NCBI GenBank assembly: GCA_001051155.2
Contig: JYIP02000002.1
Span: 3,231,583-3,295,582, forward strand
Reading direction: 5' to 3'
DNA from: Chrysoporthe austroafricana
Lineage: Eukaryota > Ascomycota > Sordariomycetes > Diaporthales > Cryphonectriaceae
Length of the DNA: 64,000 nucleotides
Below, piece after piece: positions 23,189-36,000 of this stretch (positions are counted from its first letter, which is position 1; the number at the start of each line of letters is the position of its first letter). The notes under the pieces were generated by a model. It worked only from the letters and a program-made list of their open reading frames with translations. It did no database searches and had not been told where the DNA came from. The translations under genes were made by a program, and so were the position numbers.

Positions 23189-24015
23189 ATGGGTGCCGTA
23201 ACGCCAACTGCGCTCCCAGCGCTGAAGACCAACCCCAAACACATCTTCTTCACCGATTTTGATGGCACCATCACCCTCCAGGACAGCAATGACTTCATGA
23301 CAGACAACATCGGGTTCGGGACCGAGCTGAGGAAGAAGGGCAACGAGGATGTCTTGTTCGGGAAGAGGGACTTTCGGGACTCGTTCTTGGAGATGATGGA
23401 GAGCATAAGCACCCCTTACGACCAGTGCATCGAGCTGCTCCTCAAGAACATCCAGCTAGATCCTTACTTCAAGGAGTTCCACGCATACGCCAAGGAGAAC
23501 AACATCCCCATCGTTGTCCTGAGTGGCGGCATGGAACCCATCATCCGGGCGCTGCTGGGCCACCTGCTGGGTGAGGAGGACGCCAAGGAGTTGCAGATCG
23601 TAAGCAACAACGTGGAGGCCCGGCCGGGGAAGAGCATCAATGAGGAGAAGGGGTGGCAGATCGTGTTCCATGATGACAGGTGAGTCTCCCTCTGTGTCCT
23701 GGAACCTGACTAGAGAACACCCGTGCTGATAACTAGGACAGCGGTTTCGGGCATGACAAGTCCCTCGAGATCCGAAAATACTCGAAATTGCCCGAGGACC
23801 AGAGACCGTATCTGTTCTACGCTGGCGATGGAGTGTCGGATCTGTCGGCGGCAAAAGAGACGGATCTAATGTTCGCCAAGGCAGGCAGAGACCTCGTCAC
23901 GTACTGCGAGAAGGAGAATGTACCATTTACGACGTTCGAGGACTTCTCAGGCATCCTATCTGTTGTCAAGGACGTCGTCTCCGGAAAGATCAGCGTCAAG
24001 GAGGCCGCAAACTGA
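23189..24015 (+). CDS. HAD-superfamily phosphatase, Pyp1 (YNL010W)-like
   Basis: Mg-dependent phosphomonoesterase of the haloacid dehalogenase superfamily, close in sequence to the budding yeast polyol phosphatase Pyp1/YNL010W and often labelled phosphoserine phosphatase-like. Exons are 23189-23679 and 23742-24015, giving 254 residues. The catalytic motif I is FFTDFDGTITLQDSND, with nucleophile Asp23 and acid/base Asp25. Motif II is VVLSGGM. Motif IV is GDGVSDLSAAKETD. The stretch AGRDLVTYCEKENVPF is typical of this subgroup. There is no targeting signal, so it is cytosolic. The ATG at 23189 is the first in frame. Substrate (sugar alcohol phosphates or other small phosphates) is inferred from yeast. 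Confidence 0.9.
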
Positions 24016-24376
24016 CAGGCTAAGTTAGGTGACGGGGTCCTCGGTTTCCCTTTTAGATTATCCGGATAGAGATAGATGGACGCAGATTTAGACTCGGAGC
24101 GCAAGGTAGACTAGAGGAAATCCGGATTCTGTGGAAACCAACTATAGAAAGAAGTGGCATACACAATTGAGGGAAGCTCAGCGGCAAAGCTCAGTGAGAT
24201 GGCAAGGTGGGGTGCGACAGCCTGCCGCTGCAACGACGGATGGTCTAGCGATAAGATAACAAAAATTTCGAGACCACCCCTGCTCCCGACCGAATCCAAT
24301 TCCAAACCTAAGCTGCAAATCGCTTCATAGCGGACCCGAGAAGTCTCTTTCCATTCTCTACAAGCAGAATTCAAAC
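24016..24376. other. Intergenic, HAD phosphatase to L1-domain gene
   Basis: This is 361 bases. It holds the 3' end of one gene and the promoter of the next; nothing else is seen. Confidence 0.7.
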
Positions 24377-25598
24377 ATGGCTCCCTCGAAAACTGTCGTG
24401 AAGGCGAAGCAGGAAAAGACGCCTCTCTTCGAGGTCGATCCTGATCAGGTACCAAGCACCTTTAATTGTGCATCTTGCCGTGTGTTGACTAACAAACTCA
24501 TCATCACAGGCGCTGAAGGCCTCCAAGGCGCTCCTGGCGCACATCAAGAAGACCGCCGCCGAGACCGCCGCCAATGCGACCAAGAAGAATATCCTCGACG
24601 TGGCCGACGACGAGGAGCCGCTCTCCGTCGCCGAGACGCCCATCTGGATGACCGTAACCACCAAGCGCCATATCCACGACTCCAAGAAGCTGCAGCCTGC
24701 CAAGATCTACCTCCCCCACCCCCTCCACGACGACCCTGAGGCCACTATCTGCCTGCTCGTGGCCGATCCCCAGCGCCACTACAAGAATGTTGTCGCCTCC
24801 GACAGCTTTCCCGAGCACCTGCGCAAGCGCATCACCCGCGTCATCGACTTCAAGCACCTGACCGCCAAGTTCAAGCAGTACGAGGCCCAGCGCAAGCTGG
24901 CTTCCGAGCACGATATCTTCCTCGGCGACGACCGCATCATCAACCGGCTGCCCAAGGCCCTGGGCAAGAGCTTCTACAAGACCACAGCGAAACGGCCCAT
25001 ACCCATCGTCTTGCAGAAGAAGAAGCTCCGGACAGAAGGCGACCGGGGCTACAGGAGGAGGATACCCTCGAAGGAGATGAACTGCCGACCGATCCCAGAG
25101 GTCGCTGCCGAGATCGAGAAGGCTATTGGCTGTGCGCTCGTGCACCTGTCGCCCTCCACTAACACGGCTGTCAAGGTTGGTCTCGCTGGCTGGGAGGCTG
25201 AGGCGCTGTCTGAGAACATCGTCAAGGTAGCCAATGACATAGCGAATAAGTACGTGCCCAAGAAGAAGAATGGCATCAAGGGCATATTTATCAAGGGCCC
25301 CCAGACCGTGGCGCTGCCCATCTGGCAGACCACCGAGCTGTGGCTGGACGCCGAGGCCGATATCATTGCGAACGGCTCGGAACTCGCAAAGGCCATTGAG
25401 GCGAAGAAGGAGCAGGCCAACGTTGGCAAGAAGCGCAAGACACTCGAGTCCGCTGATGAGGAGGAGCCCAAGGCGAAGAAGGTCAAGAACGCGGACCTCC
25501 CGGAGAGCAACGACGACAAGCTTGACAAGCAGATCGCCGAGCGAAAGTCGAAGTTGCGCGGCGCAAAGGCCAAGGCGAAGTCGGCCCTGGACGACTGA
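24377..25598 (+). CDS. Ribosomal L1-domain protein, Cic1/Utp30-like
   Basis: Nucleolar ribosome biogenesis factor with a ribosomal protein L1 fold. Yeast Cic1 binds ITS2 in pre-60S particles and Utp30 is in pre-40S; the human counterpart is RSL1D1. Exons are 24377-24448 and 24510-25598, giving 386 residues. The L1-type domain spans about 60-320 (for example KIYLPHPLHD, CLLVADPQRHY, KGIFIKGPQTVALPIW). The C-terminal tail (about 325-386) is highly charged, with KKRK and KKVK clusters that suit nucleolar targeting and RNA binding. Length is nearer Cic1 than Utp30. Codon use is strongly biased to C/G at third positions, as expected for a highly expressed growth gene. Confidence 0.85.
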
Positions 25599-26582
25599 GC
25601 GCGCCCTCTTGTTATCTCTACTTGCATTTGAGGCGTTAGAGGAGTTAGCGGCGTAGCCTAAAGTATTCATGCTGATACCTAGACGAGCTCCTCTGCTGTC
25701 ATGGAATTACGGGGTCATGGATATAGGAAATTGAGAACGTGCTGAAGTCTGTTTCATTGAGTGTCTATCCTATGTTACGCGCTCTCTAGCATCCTCGACT
25801 ACCAGAACACTTGCAACGGTTCTGCCCTGAACTAGCCAATATATTGCTCGATCCATACTGACTCAAAATCACACCGTGAGTGGGAAAGAAAAAAGAAAGA
25901 AAAAAAAAACGAAAAGAAAGTTAGGCTCTAGAATTTTTAGTCTTTGCTCACAGCATAGGTCGACCCGACACGCATATCTACTTGAGCGTTGCATAATTGG
26001 TCATCTTTCTTTTCAGCTCCATAAACGCAGTGGAGTCTTCGATCTAAGCTGATGCAGTGGGTGAGTTCCTTTCTCCCTATGTTATTACACTAAAGACTTC
26101 AGTGCGCCCAGCGATCCTGCTGCGCCTGCAGGCGGTCAACGATTTTCATCGTGATGTCCTTGTATAGCCCTGGATCGCCAGCAGCGTATATAAACGGTGC
26201 TTGTGGTTCCCTTCGTCGAGATCCTCGTCCGCGCTCATGCTGGACTAGGCTTTTGAATTTCCACACCCTCCAACCCCCTCACCCCCCCGCCACAAATCCA
26301 GACTCTGACTTGAATTTTAGTGTCTTCATGTTTCTTGGAAATGGGTTGTCCCTCAAGCCTGTTACGAGGTGTCAGGTTTTGTGTCATATACATGGCTGAC
26401 ATGTCAGGGGAACCATCTGAGATGAGCATTTTCAGGAGTTCCTTTCTGCCAGCCAGTACTGACATAGTTTGGGGCAGGAATTCTACCATCCAATTGAGAC
26501 TACGTATTGACATATACTCAGGCATCAAGGGAGGGAACTACTCTAGGATATAGACAGAGCCAATCCGCAGCGAAGCACCATC
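25599..26582. other. Intergenic, convergent
   Basis: This is 984 bases between convergent genes, with A-rich low-complexity sequence at about 25888-25920. The small frames (26151-26553) overlap on both strands, so no gene is supported. Confidence 0.6.
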
Positions 26583-27826
26583 TTAGCTGACCGTCGAAAA
26601 ATTTGTGTAGGCAAGCTCCGCAATGAATCCCGCAGTGACCTTTGCAAACTCCAGCATGTATTCGAAGTCAACATGATCGATCGTGTCATTCGCTGAGTGT
26701 ATCCAGGGGTACCCATTCGGCGAACCAGCTTTTCCCTTCATGTAAGACGACTCGCCGATCATCGCAGAGGGGAAGCCGTACTTGTAGGCGCTGGCATGGT
26801 CAGAACACGCATACCCACAGGTCATGTCACCTGCTGTAGCATTAGGGTATATCTCGATCAGCTTCTTCGTGAAGGCCTTCAGGTTTTCGTCGATATGGTC
26901 CCCTTGTACCGCAATGATTGGCGAGCCTTCCTCAGAACCGCCCCTGTAGCCTACCATATCGAGGTTCAGCATGGCCTTGACCGGCCAGGATTGGTTCTTA
27001 AATTGCTTGAAGATAGAATCTGAGCCATGGAGACCGATCTCTTCAGCGGCATACCTTTGAAGGGATTGTTAGCGAGCATCATAGACGAGGGCAGGGTCGC
27101 AGAGCGACTTGCCAGTGAAACTGAACCTCATTCACCACATGCTTCTCCACGAAGAGAGGAGCCATGGCCCGAAGGACCTCCAGCAGGACAACTACGCCCG
27201 AACCATTGTCATCAGCCCCGGGGGCAAGCATGTCATCAGTATTGTTACCGGAGTGCGAGGGGCTGATTGAGTCCATGTGTGCCCTTAGTCGAAGCTTCGT
27301 CAGCAGAACTGTGCGTCCAAATGTATTTCAGGGGGGGGGGACTCGTTCAATACCCGACAACTATGGTATCTTTGGGTGCGTACCACCCGTCGGGCTGCTG
27401 GGCAAGGATTCTGAGGATGAGGCTCTGCTGAGGGGTGTCGTTCCACACAGTCCTGATGCTGGACGGGAATGTCGGCTCGTTGAGTAAGCCGGTGGGATCC
27501 TTCAGGTCATTCATTATGGTATTCGATAACAGCAGCTTGAAGTCCACACCACGTTGCGACTTGCAGTGCCGATTTGGGAATACGTTGTCATCGGTGAAGC
27601 GGAGAAGGTCCTGCTTCATCCGGGTTGCGTTCAGGCGGGGGAAGACGTCTTCCTTGAGAACGGTCTCTTGTCGCATCACATCGGGGAAGACAGCCAGTTC
27701 GCGACGTTGCTGGACAGGCTGAGAAGGTGGGCAGAACTGGGGGCCTAACTCCGGCAGACAGGGAGGCAACAACGCGGAGGCTAGGGTGACGAGAGAGCTG
27801 ATGACGAAAACGACCCTAGATGCCAT
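26583..27826 (-). CDS. Secreted M28 aminopeptidase (leucine aminopeptidase-like)
   Basis: Zinc-dependent aminopeptidase, secreted. Exons are 27826-27354, 27283-27113 and 27054-26583, giving 371 residues. Intron 1 has a weak GTATTG donor. Intron 2 needs a GC donor (GCAAGT) with a normal AAAG acceptor; the only sensible frame gives VQFHWYAAEEIG across it. The signal peptide is MASRVVFVISSLVTLASALL, followed by a prosegment to about residue 80. Predicted zinc and catalytic residues are His160 (AHMDS), Asp182 (GADDNGSG), Glu219 and Glu220 (AAEEIG), Asp247 (NLDMVG) and a C-terminal His (WIHSANDT). Family M28E, Aeromonas-type, is known for this motif set. Sequons and two close cysteines (CGYAC) fit an extracellular enzyme. 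Confidence 0.88.
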
Positions 27827-29444
27827 CGTGAGTAATGTCAAGGTAGTAATGGTAGTTAATAATGGGTACTGAAGAGGAATGCTGATGAATGGTTGAAGGT
27901 GGAAAAACACACGTTGTTGATAGCAGCGGCTGGGGGACCCAAAGTCGTCGAGCGTGGGTGCGATCGCCTCCTTCCTCCTCAGTTAGGTATCTCAGTGGCA
28001 GTTCTCCCTGAGATAATCGCTCCTCCTCAGTCTTGATGCCTAGATGTCCACACCATGGACAGCTGGTCTCACTTATACCGTCCTCTTCTACACCGCCGGC
28101 GCAAAGGGATAGAGCCACAAGCCTAGTACATTATAGTAAAGGGACATGGAGGAGAGGCCGTACACTTGCTAATAAATTGAGACGCGAACGCTCCCTCGAG
28201 GCTGCCAAAAATAGCAAACTTGCCTAGGAAGCAACAGTGAATAGAAGATTCCTGAAGGAAGTTTCCTTGAAAGTGTTGACAAAGTCTTGCTTTGCGGGCT
28301 CGTCATTTGTGGTGAGCAACCGTACCGTAGAAGGAGGCAACTTCTGAGAGCCCCGTCCCTCCCTCGTCTCCTGGGTTTCGATACGCCGAGCATGGCTAAC
28401 ATTCTTCTATAAGAATTAATAGGACGGACCCACTGGGATAACACTGAACAGGTTCATAGCCGGGTCCTCTACTCTAGGTATATGAATAGAGCGGCGCTGC
28501 GCTAATTACTCCAACGTAGTCTGAGCGATAATTAGGTAGTGTTTGCTACAATGACTCCCTTGCACAATGGAAGCAAACCGGAGAGTCAATGTTTCCCGAC
28601 CGAGAAACATCACTGCGCTGTCTCGAACCCGAAAAGTGACTAGACCGATTTGGAGTAATTAATTATCACTTCGGCTTGACCATTGCCTCTCGACAAGAGG
28701 CAAATATGTCATTAGGAAGGGTCAAGTATTTCAGGCTCTCCTACCACCGTAGGGAGATCACCTGCCGCCGACTTGTCCCCGTGGGAACTTTGCCTCGGTG
28801 CCCAGGCGAGCAGGAGTACTATCTCGGCCCCGTTCCCCAGCCGCCGCCCCGCCGGGCTGAGGTCCGGCCCGCTCCGGCCCGGGGCCCGCCGTCGTGAAGT
28901 GACGGACTTCGACGTGTGCTCAGACATCTACAGACGGTAGCAGTCAGGCTGGATCGATGGCGCGCTATGCTAGCCACAACCCGTACCCCCTGAGTCGAAA
29001 AAAGGCCCTAGCTGTGGCAATGATCGAGTTTCCGGTTTCGGGGCGGAGACTATGTGCTGCCCAAATGCTCCGACCTGACTTTTGCCCCGACCCAGGAAAT
29101 GCACCGCGCGGGCCGTCCGACATCCCCGATCTGGGGTTTGTTTTTGGGTCAGCGGGGTATTATGTCATGATGGTCACAAGAGCCGTTACTACCTAGGCAG
29201 GTAGGGCGGAGGGGAAAAAGAGGCGGCCCAGGAGGGTGCAGCTTTCGGGCTCCGAGTGCCATGGCCATGCGGTCATACTAACATGCTTGCTATGCGGCGT
29301 CCTAAAGCGGAGTTTCTGAGACATGTACTGCTAAGTAAGATGAAATCGACCTCCATCCGCTTCCAAAGGTCATCTCGTCTCTCCTGACGGATTCTTCTGC
29401 CTCGAACTACGCTTGAAGCGCGCCTATCCGCTGACTCTCTCGCA
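27827..29444. other. Divergent intergenic region, M28 peptidase / cupin
   Basis: This is 1.6 kb. It has a very GC-rich patch at about 28840-28895 (CCGCC/CCCGG words). Short frames have no domain. No gene is supported. Confidence 0.55.
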
Positions 29445-30413
29445 ATGGCCTCATCCTCCACGAAGCGCCCCCCGACCGAGAACCAGGTCTCCGCCCTTCC
29501 CGGCGTCAAGGCCCTGATCACCTCACACAATGATGAGGGCAAGTCCGTGGTCAAGGACACCGAGCCCGTCAAGGTACTGCCACTCCTATTACTACTAACA
29601 CCTGCTGCGCACCGGGGGGGGGGGCGGGGCCCACGCCCTCTTGATATCACGCAAGACTTGCTGACACGGCCGAAACCACCCGCAGTGGGTCCGTTACGAC
29701 GAGGACCGCCTCGCCATGTCCATCCTCTGGACGACGCAGTTCCCGGCGGACCTGAACGACGAGGCCGACATCAAGCTGCACAGGGACCGCATGGCCCGGG
29801 GCGGCACCGGCCTCGCGCTGGGCGGCGGTACCGTCCTGCGCTACGTGGAAGTTGCGCCCGGCCACGAGGTGAGCGCCGCCAGAATGCACACACCCGACTT
29901 CATCTTCTTGCGGCCCGGAGCGGGAGGAACCCCTCCTTGGTGTCCGCTGCACGGGGCCTCGTCTCCGGAGCCCGCTCCCTCGCAGTCACGTAGACGATAC
30001 TTACACCCTGCGCGCACAGGCAATGATGCACCGCACCCAGTCCGTAGACTATGGCATCGTGACGGAGGTAAGTTGCCCCTCTCACCTCGCCTTCTCGAGG
30101 GCGCCCCTTCCGGTCTCCTCCGAGAGGCGTCCAGATTGTCGCAGTTGCAGGCCCTGAAGAATGAGGGTTCTGACACCTACAGGGGAGCATCATCGCCGGG
30201 TTCGACTCCGGGGAGGAGCACCTCATGCACGCCGGGGACGTGTGCGTCCAGCGCGCGACCATGCACTCGTGGAAAAACCCCAGCAAGACCGAGTGGGCGC
30301 GGATTATCTTCTGCCTTCAGGACATAAAGCCGCTGTTCATCGGTGAGGAGCGCATGAAGGAGACTGGTGTCGGGAAGGTCGACGACATCCCACCTTCTGG
30401 CAACGATAATTAG
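29445..30413 (+). CDS. Cupin-domain protein
   Basis: Small single-cupin protein (RmlC-like jelly roll); the reaction is unknown. Exons are 29445-29573, 29686-29868, 30020-30067 and 30183-30413, giving 196 residues. All joins are in phase 0, with donors GTACTG, GTGAGC and GTAAGT and acceptors CGCAG, CACAG and CTACAG. The metal-binding motif 1 falls in PGHEAMMHRTQSVDYGIVTE across a 16-codon exon. Motif 2 is HAGDVCVQRATMHSWKNP. These give candidate ligands His (MMHRT), Glu (VTEG) and His (MHSW). No signal peptide is seen. Related fungal cupins often sit in secondary-metabolite clusters, but none is visible nearby. An 11-G run (29614-29624) lies in intron 1. Confidence 0.85.
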
Positions 30414-31074
30414 ATTAGGCTGCCTGAGCAGGTACGGGCGAGGGTGAGGGCCGTCTCCGTGACGTGCATCACCTGTTCCGCTGATGAGATCAAGGAATAT
30501 CACGTTTTCCGACCTGGAAGGGCTTATCGACCGTGCAATGAAATTTGGTATTTGATGGTACAGGGCTTCGAGCCTGTCCAGACGTCTGTAGTAACTGTAT
30601 CTGCCCGCCAAAGATTTTAATTCTAGCCTGAGCTCCGTCGAAAATAAGTGAATAAAAGCCATGGACAGGAAGATTAACAGAATGCCCATGTGCTCAGCCT
30701 TTGTGTGCACGCACATCCATCCATCCCCCCATAATGAAGCCGACCATCTCTTGATATCGGCGTATTGCAAATCCCCAAGGATGCTGCAAGAGTATATAAA
30801 GGGGTATTTCGGTGAGTAAAACGAGGCACCTGGTTTGAAGCGAATGTGACAAAAAAGGTGGGGAAATGGGAATGAGTCTCATCGGTAGAAGTCTCAACTC
30901 ATAGGCGCATTAATCTCCATTCTGGTTCCAAAAAGAAAGAAAAAACAGGGCTGGCAGTATGGTATATCGTCCATATAATTTCAACAACGTAACGCCATCG
31001 ACCTGGCTTGCGCCAATCGTCTGCTTGGATTAATCGTTCTGAGCGTGCAGATCTTGCTGGAGAGCTCTGGGCAC
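30414..31074. other. Intergenic, convergent
   Basis: This is 660 bases between the cupin gene and the SH3 gene. No gene is seen. Confidence 0.65.
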
Positions 31075-33089
31075 TCAATAGGCCTGTCCGGGCGCTGGTT
31101 TCGTAGAAGCAGGACCCCGGTACTGGCCATCAAGGCTGGGCCGGTATTCCTGTTGCATGTTGCTAGGCCCTGGAGGGCCGTATTTCCTAGCCGCGCCGTT
31201 TGGGGACTGCGTTCGTTGACTTGATCCGCCTGGGGACTGTGGCCGGGAACCCGGACCCATCGGCCGCATAAATCCTGGACCGTGCTGTCCAGCAGGACCG
31301 GGAGGGTAAGGCTGACCGCCAGAGGGTCCCATGGGTCTGCTTCCGGAAGCATAGTTTGGGCCAGGACCACGCTGGCTGCTTACAGACGGGCCTCGGGGTC
31401 TCCCTTGAGAGCTGATGGGTGGTCCTCTTGGAGCGCTTCCTGAAGGTGGTGTTCGAGGCTTGACAGGGCGCGCCGACAGGCAGGTTCGCGGTACGACGCC
31501 TTGTTCAGATCGGTCGAGGCGGATGCAAAGAGCCTGACAGGGTTAGTTCAGATTATACAGAAGCAGATGCAGAATGTACTTACCCATCCATCGTCGTACT
31601 CATGAAGCAATCTGACGAGCTGGCCAGCTTGCAAACCCATCTCATCGTCCAGAGTAGGCTTGAAGTCGAGCTGGACGCGGTGAACTGTCGAGTTGGCAGG
31701 TCCTCCCGCTGCAGCAATCGCGGCCGCACTGGCAGACGCTATAGGAGACTGGCCAGGTTCAAGTTCCTGCAAGCTGAATTCGGTGCCTGCAGGGCTCGGT
31801 GGCACAGCCGACAGCTTGGGAGGCAGGGTCAGGTCGAGAGGCGCCGGGATATTCTCCTTCCGCACGGACTGTCTGCGCTCGGAAGGTTGACGCTCCACGA
31901 CAGACAACATAGCACCATCGTCTTCCGAGAACGGGGTTGGCTCAGAGGAAGTGATCGCCTGTCCCACGGGTACGTCGTCTGCAGACTCGATGGGAGAGAC
32001 GTCGGCAGAGTGCGGCGGCGAGCGAGGTAAAGTGCTCGTCTTAAGTGGATGTGGAAGAGTAGCGCTATCCATCGTGATGGCGGAAACCCTGCCAGTGGTC
32101 GCTGTGTTCGCGGTGAGCGCAGAGACCCGTGGCGCCGGGGTAAGGCCGACCCTTTGCTCTGGTGAAGCCGCGTGCGTGCTCGCTTCGCTAATGGGACTCA
32201 TCATGTCCTTGGGCGTACCAGGGTCCTCCAGTATCTGCGCACCGTTGCCGAAAGGGTTGTGGTCGCTCGAGCTGTCGCTCGTCATCGGACGCTCCCACGC
32301 GCTAGTGCCAGGAGCACGCTTCGTCGTGGGGCCGGTTGTCGCGGCGATTGACCTGTTAGCCTGCTGGTTGGCCTGACCTGGCGCGTTCATGCCAGTGAAC
32401 AATCCAGTCATTCGCAAACTGAGGCGAGGTGCTTTTGCTGGAGTCGCGATGACAGGGCTGTCATCAACTGATCCGTTGAGCTTCTCGTCATCAGCCGCCA
32501 TGCGCTGCTGCTCCTCGAGCTGCTTCCGTCGCCGCACGATCATCCAGTATACGAAGGCAAGGACCACAAAAAGCCCGCCCAAGACCCCGAGCGCAATGCC
32601 GGCCTTGGTCGCCACATCGTTGGAGCTCGACCCCTTGCTGGACGACGCAGTAGTTGTCGAGGACGCTGCGACGGCCGTGGCCGAGGTTGAGCTCGCTATT
32701 GTTGATGAAGGTGTCGTGCTCGTGCTCGCTGCAGAACTAGTAGTTAGGAGGAGCGCACCGGTCGTCATGTCCGCTGATCCCGGCACTGAGCTGATGGCTG
32801 ACGGAAGTGCTGAACTCGAACTACTGACGACGCCCTTTGCGATCCCCTTAGGATCTGTGGTCTCCTTAGCGTTTTCGGTTGTCGTAGTAGTCTTGCTGTC
32901 CTTCGCGCTGGCGTCCCCCTGAGGCAGTGTGGTCAGATCACCCGTCCAGCCGGACGAAGTGAGAGTCGTGTAGACAGTGACAATTCCCCTCTTCTCAACC
33001 GTAGTGGGTATTATGATGGGCTGTTCCTCAGGACGATCCCATATGTCAATCCGCGGCCTCCCGTGGCCATGGCCGCGTCTTTGAGGCAT
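31075..33089 (-). CDS. Single-pass membrane protein with cytosolic SH3 domain
   Basis: Exons are 33089-31584 and 31533-31075, giving 654 residues; the intron (GTAAGT...GTCAG) falls inside the SH3 domain. I chose the ATG of MPQRRGHGHG; the open frame goes on upstream without a better start. Residues 1-160 are Ser/Thr-rich (likely O-glycosylated, outside). Residues 163-185 (AGIALGVLGGLFVVLAFVYW) form the membrane span, followed by RRRK, which places the C-terminus inside. A long disordered part follows, then an SH3 domain at about 460-530 (VHRVQLDFKPTLDDEMGLQ, YDDGWALC, QGVVPRTCL), then a Pro/Gly/Gln-rich tail. The layout resembles yeast Fus1, which acts in cell fusion. Orthology is not shown. 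Confidence 0.82.
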
Positions 33090-36000
33090 CTTGCCCGTCC
33101 TCCAGATCCTCGATGCCCACGGGACTCGGCTCGTCTGCAGGTCGCCGAACAAATGACGGCAAAGCCAATTGATAGAATGGGCCGGGTAGCGAGATCTATC
33201 TCGAACACAGGAATCGGACCAGAGCCTGGCGACAACGCATTGGTCCCTGTTGTCTTCGCTTAATCGGGTCGTACCGTCAAAGCCGGGCTGTTGCTTGTTG
33301 GTTCGGAAGACAGAGACGGCGCGTGATCAGGAGAGGCCCTTGGTATGGGGGCAGGCCGAGGTGAAAGAAGCGGACGAAAGAGTCAGACTCGATCGGCACG
33401 TCGAGCAGTGTTTGGGGGCCGCAGAAGGATCGATTACGATTATCTCGTCTGGCAGGCGCGCCGACGCAGATAGAAGCCGCAAAGGAAATAAAGGAGAAGA
33501 AAGGAAAGGAAGGGCCGGGGCCGGCTGGGGTGGCCGCGTGTGTGTGACGCGAAGTGGTATTATCGATAATACAAAATAGCTCAAAGGCGAGGCACGAAGG
33601 ACGTTTCTCCCAATGGAGAGGAATGGACGACCCTCTCACACGCGCGCAACAGAGAAAGAAAGGCTGCCACGGCGATCTGCGGGAGACCTTTGGGTGAAAG
33701 GAGCTGCACAAGAACCGGTGTGCACGACGGCGCAGTCGGTGGGACACAATAAGGCGGAAGAACGAGGGGGGGTGTGATTCCAAAAGAAGGGACGGGAAGG
33801 AAGCAAGAGGACAGCATGGACCACAGGAGATGGCGCTGGGAGGATTTGGCAGATCAGCACTCGAGAGGCTGTGTCTGGGTGTCTGAGTGTATGTGCCGTT
33901 GTATGCCTGGGATGGAGTCACACTAGTAGTGCTCCTGCACCTGGGTTTGGGTAGAGCAGACCCGCCGAGGGACCAACGTCGCACCCACCTGGCTGACAGA
34001 CCCCAGCCCGCTGTTGGTTGGGCGGGGGGCCTTGCAGAACGCAGCGTGCAGAATGTAAGTGTGCTGCAGTGAGATCAAGCAGTGAGATGAGGTGGTGTGG
34101 TGCTCTGCTCTGCTCTGCTCCACCAGCGCTGACTCTTCACCTCACCAGAGCGGGAACCATTGGGAGGAAAACTGGATCAATAGACTAGGGTCGAGGCCCA
34201 GCTGCCAGGGTGTTCTTACTGTGTACTATGTACGGACGTTGGCTGCCAGTAACGATGGATGCATCGTCAAGGGTGCCTCTCACGGACGGGATCGTCGAGC
34301 TACTCGGTCGCATCAGTACATCATAGTAGTACAAAGCTGCCCACAGCCTCGGGACACAAAGGCATGGAGAGGGGGGCGACCACCCCATGCGGCCAGATTC
34401 TCTCCACCGAGCTCATCAGGAGCCCAGCACGCCGTGCCATGCCGGTGAGATAGCGATAGTGACGGGGCGGCGGGTGGCGGCATGGCCACCTCGTGGTCTA
34501 CCAGGTGGGACAGCCGGAGAAAAAAATTCAGAAAAAAAATAATCGACGAGAACCAACCCGTGAGGTTGCACCGACCTGTTTCCCAAATTTGGTCCGAGCT
34601 CCAGCTCCCGCTCCCCCCCATGAAACAACCCACGGCCCATGTCTCTATGTCAGGCACAGGTCCTCCACCATTGGCCAGGCGACGAGCAGCTCCATCGCGC
34701 GTGCGAGCTAAGCGAGATGGGACAAGCCGGGGATCATTTTTGGCAACTTTTTGAGGCTGATCCCTGCCGTGTTCGTCTGGTCTCGTTGGCGGCCAAGGAT
34801 CGTCGAGGTCATTTCCTTTCGGAGGTTTGAGATGACAAGACCCTCTTCCCGGTGCTTAACATTCATGCGGATGGCATGATGGTCTGTCTCCTCCTCCCCC
34901 CTCACGGCTCACCCGGGCTGCCTTCAGCTAGGCACGCCAGGATATGCTGTAAGGCCCAGCGTCGGCCTCGGTCGGTCTCAGTCGGTCGCAGTCGTATCTG
35001 CGATAGGTCGTCGGTCTCAGCCGTCCGCATGGCTCTGGGACAGGGCAACAAGCGGTCAGAGAGGACAACAGCCTCGTCTCATTGCTCCGCTCAGCTTCAA
35101 GCAAACGCTCTCCCGACAGCGTCCGGTGCAGTGCGCCCTGTACTCTCTCAAATTAATCCACTCCGCTCAGCAAGGGCACGTTCGGGTTCCGGCGTCCCGG
35201 CCCCCACAGCACGACCGACGATCCTTATCAGCTGGCAGCTGCATGGCCGGGAGTAGCTGATGGAAGAGCACCAACAAAAGGCCGCCAAGTCGGTGGGGCC
35301 TATAAGTAGTCAAGCTTATTTAGCATTGCATCGTGGCCCCTAGACCGACGACGGCCTCATCAGGCTCAGATCATCATCTCTGAGCAGCGGGGATGAGCGC
35401 CGTTGCTGAGGAATAAAATTGCGATGCGATATTTTCAAGCACCTTGACGGAGCATTTGGCATCCGATTATGACGCGATGACATGCAGCGATTGGCCGGGC
35501 GCGTGAGGATGAGGAAGACGTGCTCAAGCCCCGATTCCTCGCCCGAGGCTCGGTACTCTGCCCGGAACTAATCCCTTGTGCCCTCGTGGCGGTTTCTAGT
35601 CGATCTTGCCTGTGCGCCGCCCAGCTAAATGTTTCAGGATCCTACAAGCCTTGTTAGCGCATTAGTGGCCAGTCACTCACTGCGTTTGATAGAGGACGAG
35701 GTTGTGTAAATATCACGAAAGTAATCATGCCGATGCTGTGTGTTCTATTCATGTGACATTGACAACGATCCTACGTGTCGTGCGTGCGGCGGTAAAGTAA
35801 GTCGATTCTATGGAACAGAATTCCCGATCACTGTGATCCAGCATAGCTAATGCTGTGTGTCCAATGTGACTGGCTTTGCTAACCCCTTTCAAGGCATCGA
35901 GTGGCTGTCCATCACGCTCAACCCGAGCTAGTTGTGCAATACACATCCCATGGTCCGCGCGGGAGAGGGAGATCGGCACCTCATCACCTAATAAGCTTGT

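Noticed and set aside
24504..25670. 388-codon minus frame
   Set aside because: Antisense to the L1-domain gene; Leu-rich shadow caused by strong codon bias.
33277..33984. 235-codon minus frame upstream of the SH3 gene
   Set aside because: Pyrimidine-rich leader sequence with overlapping long frames in other phases; composition is low-complexity Ser/Pro/Cys and no domain or signal is seen.
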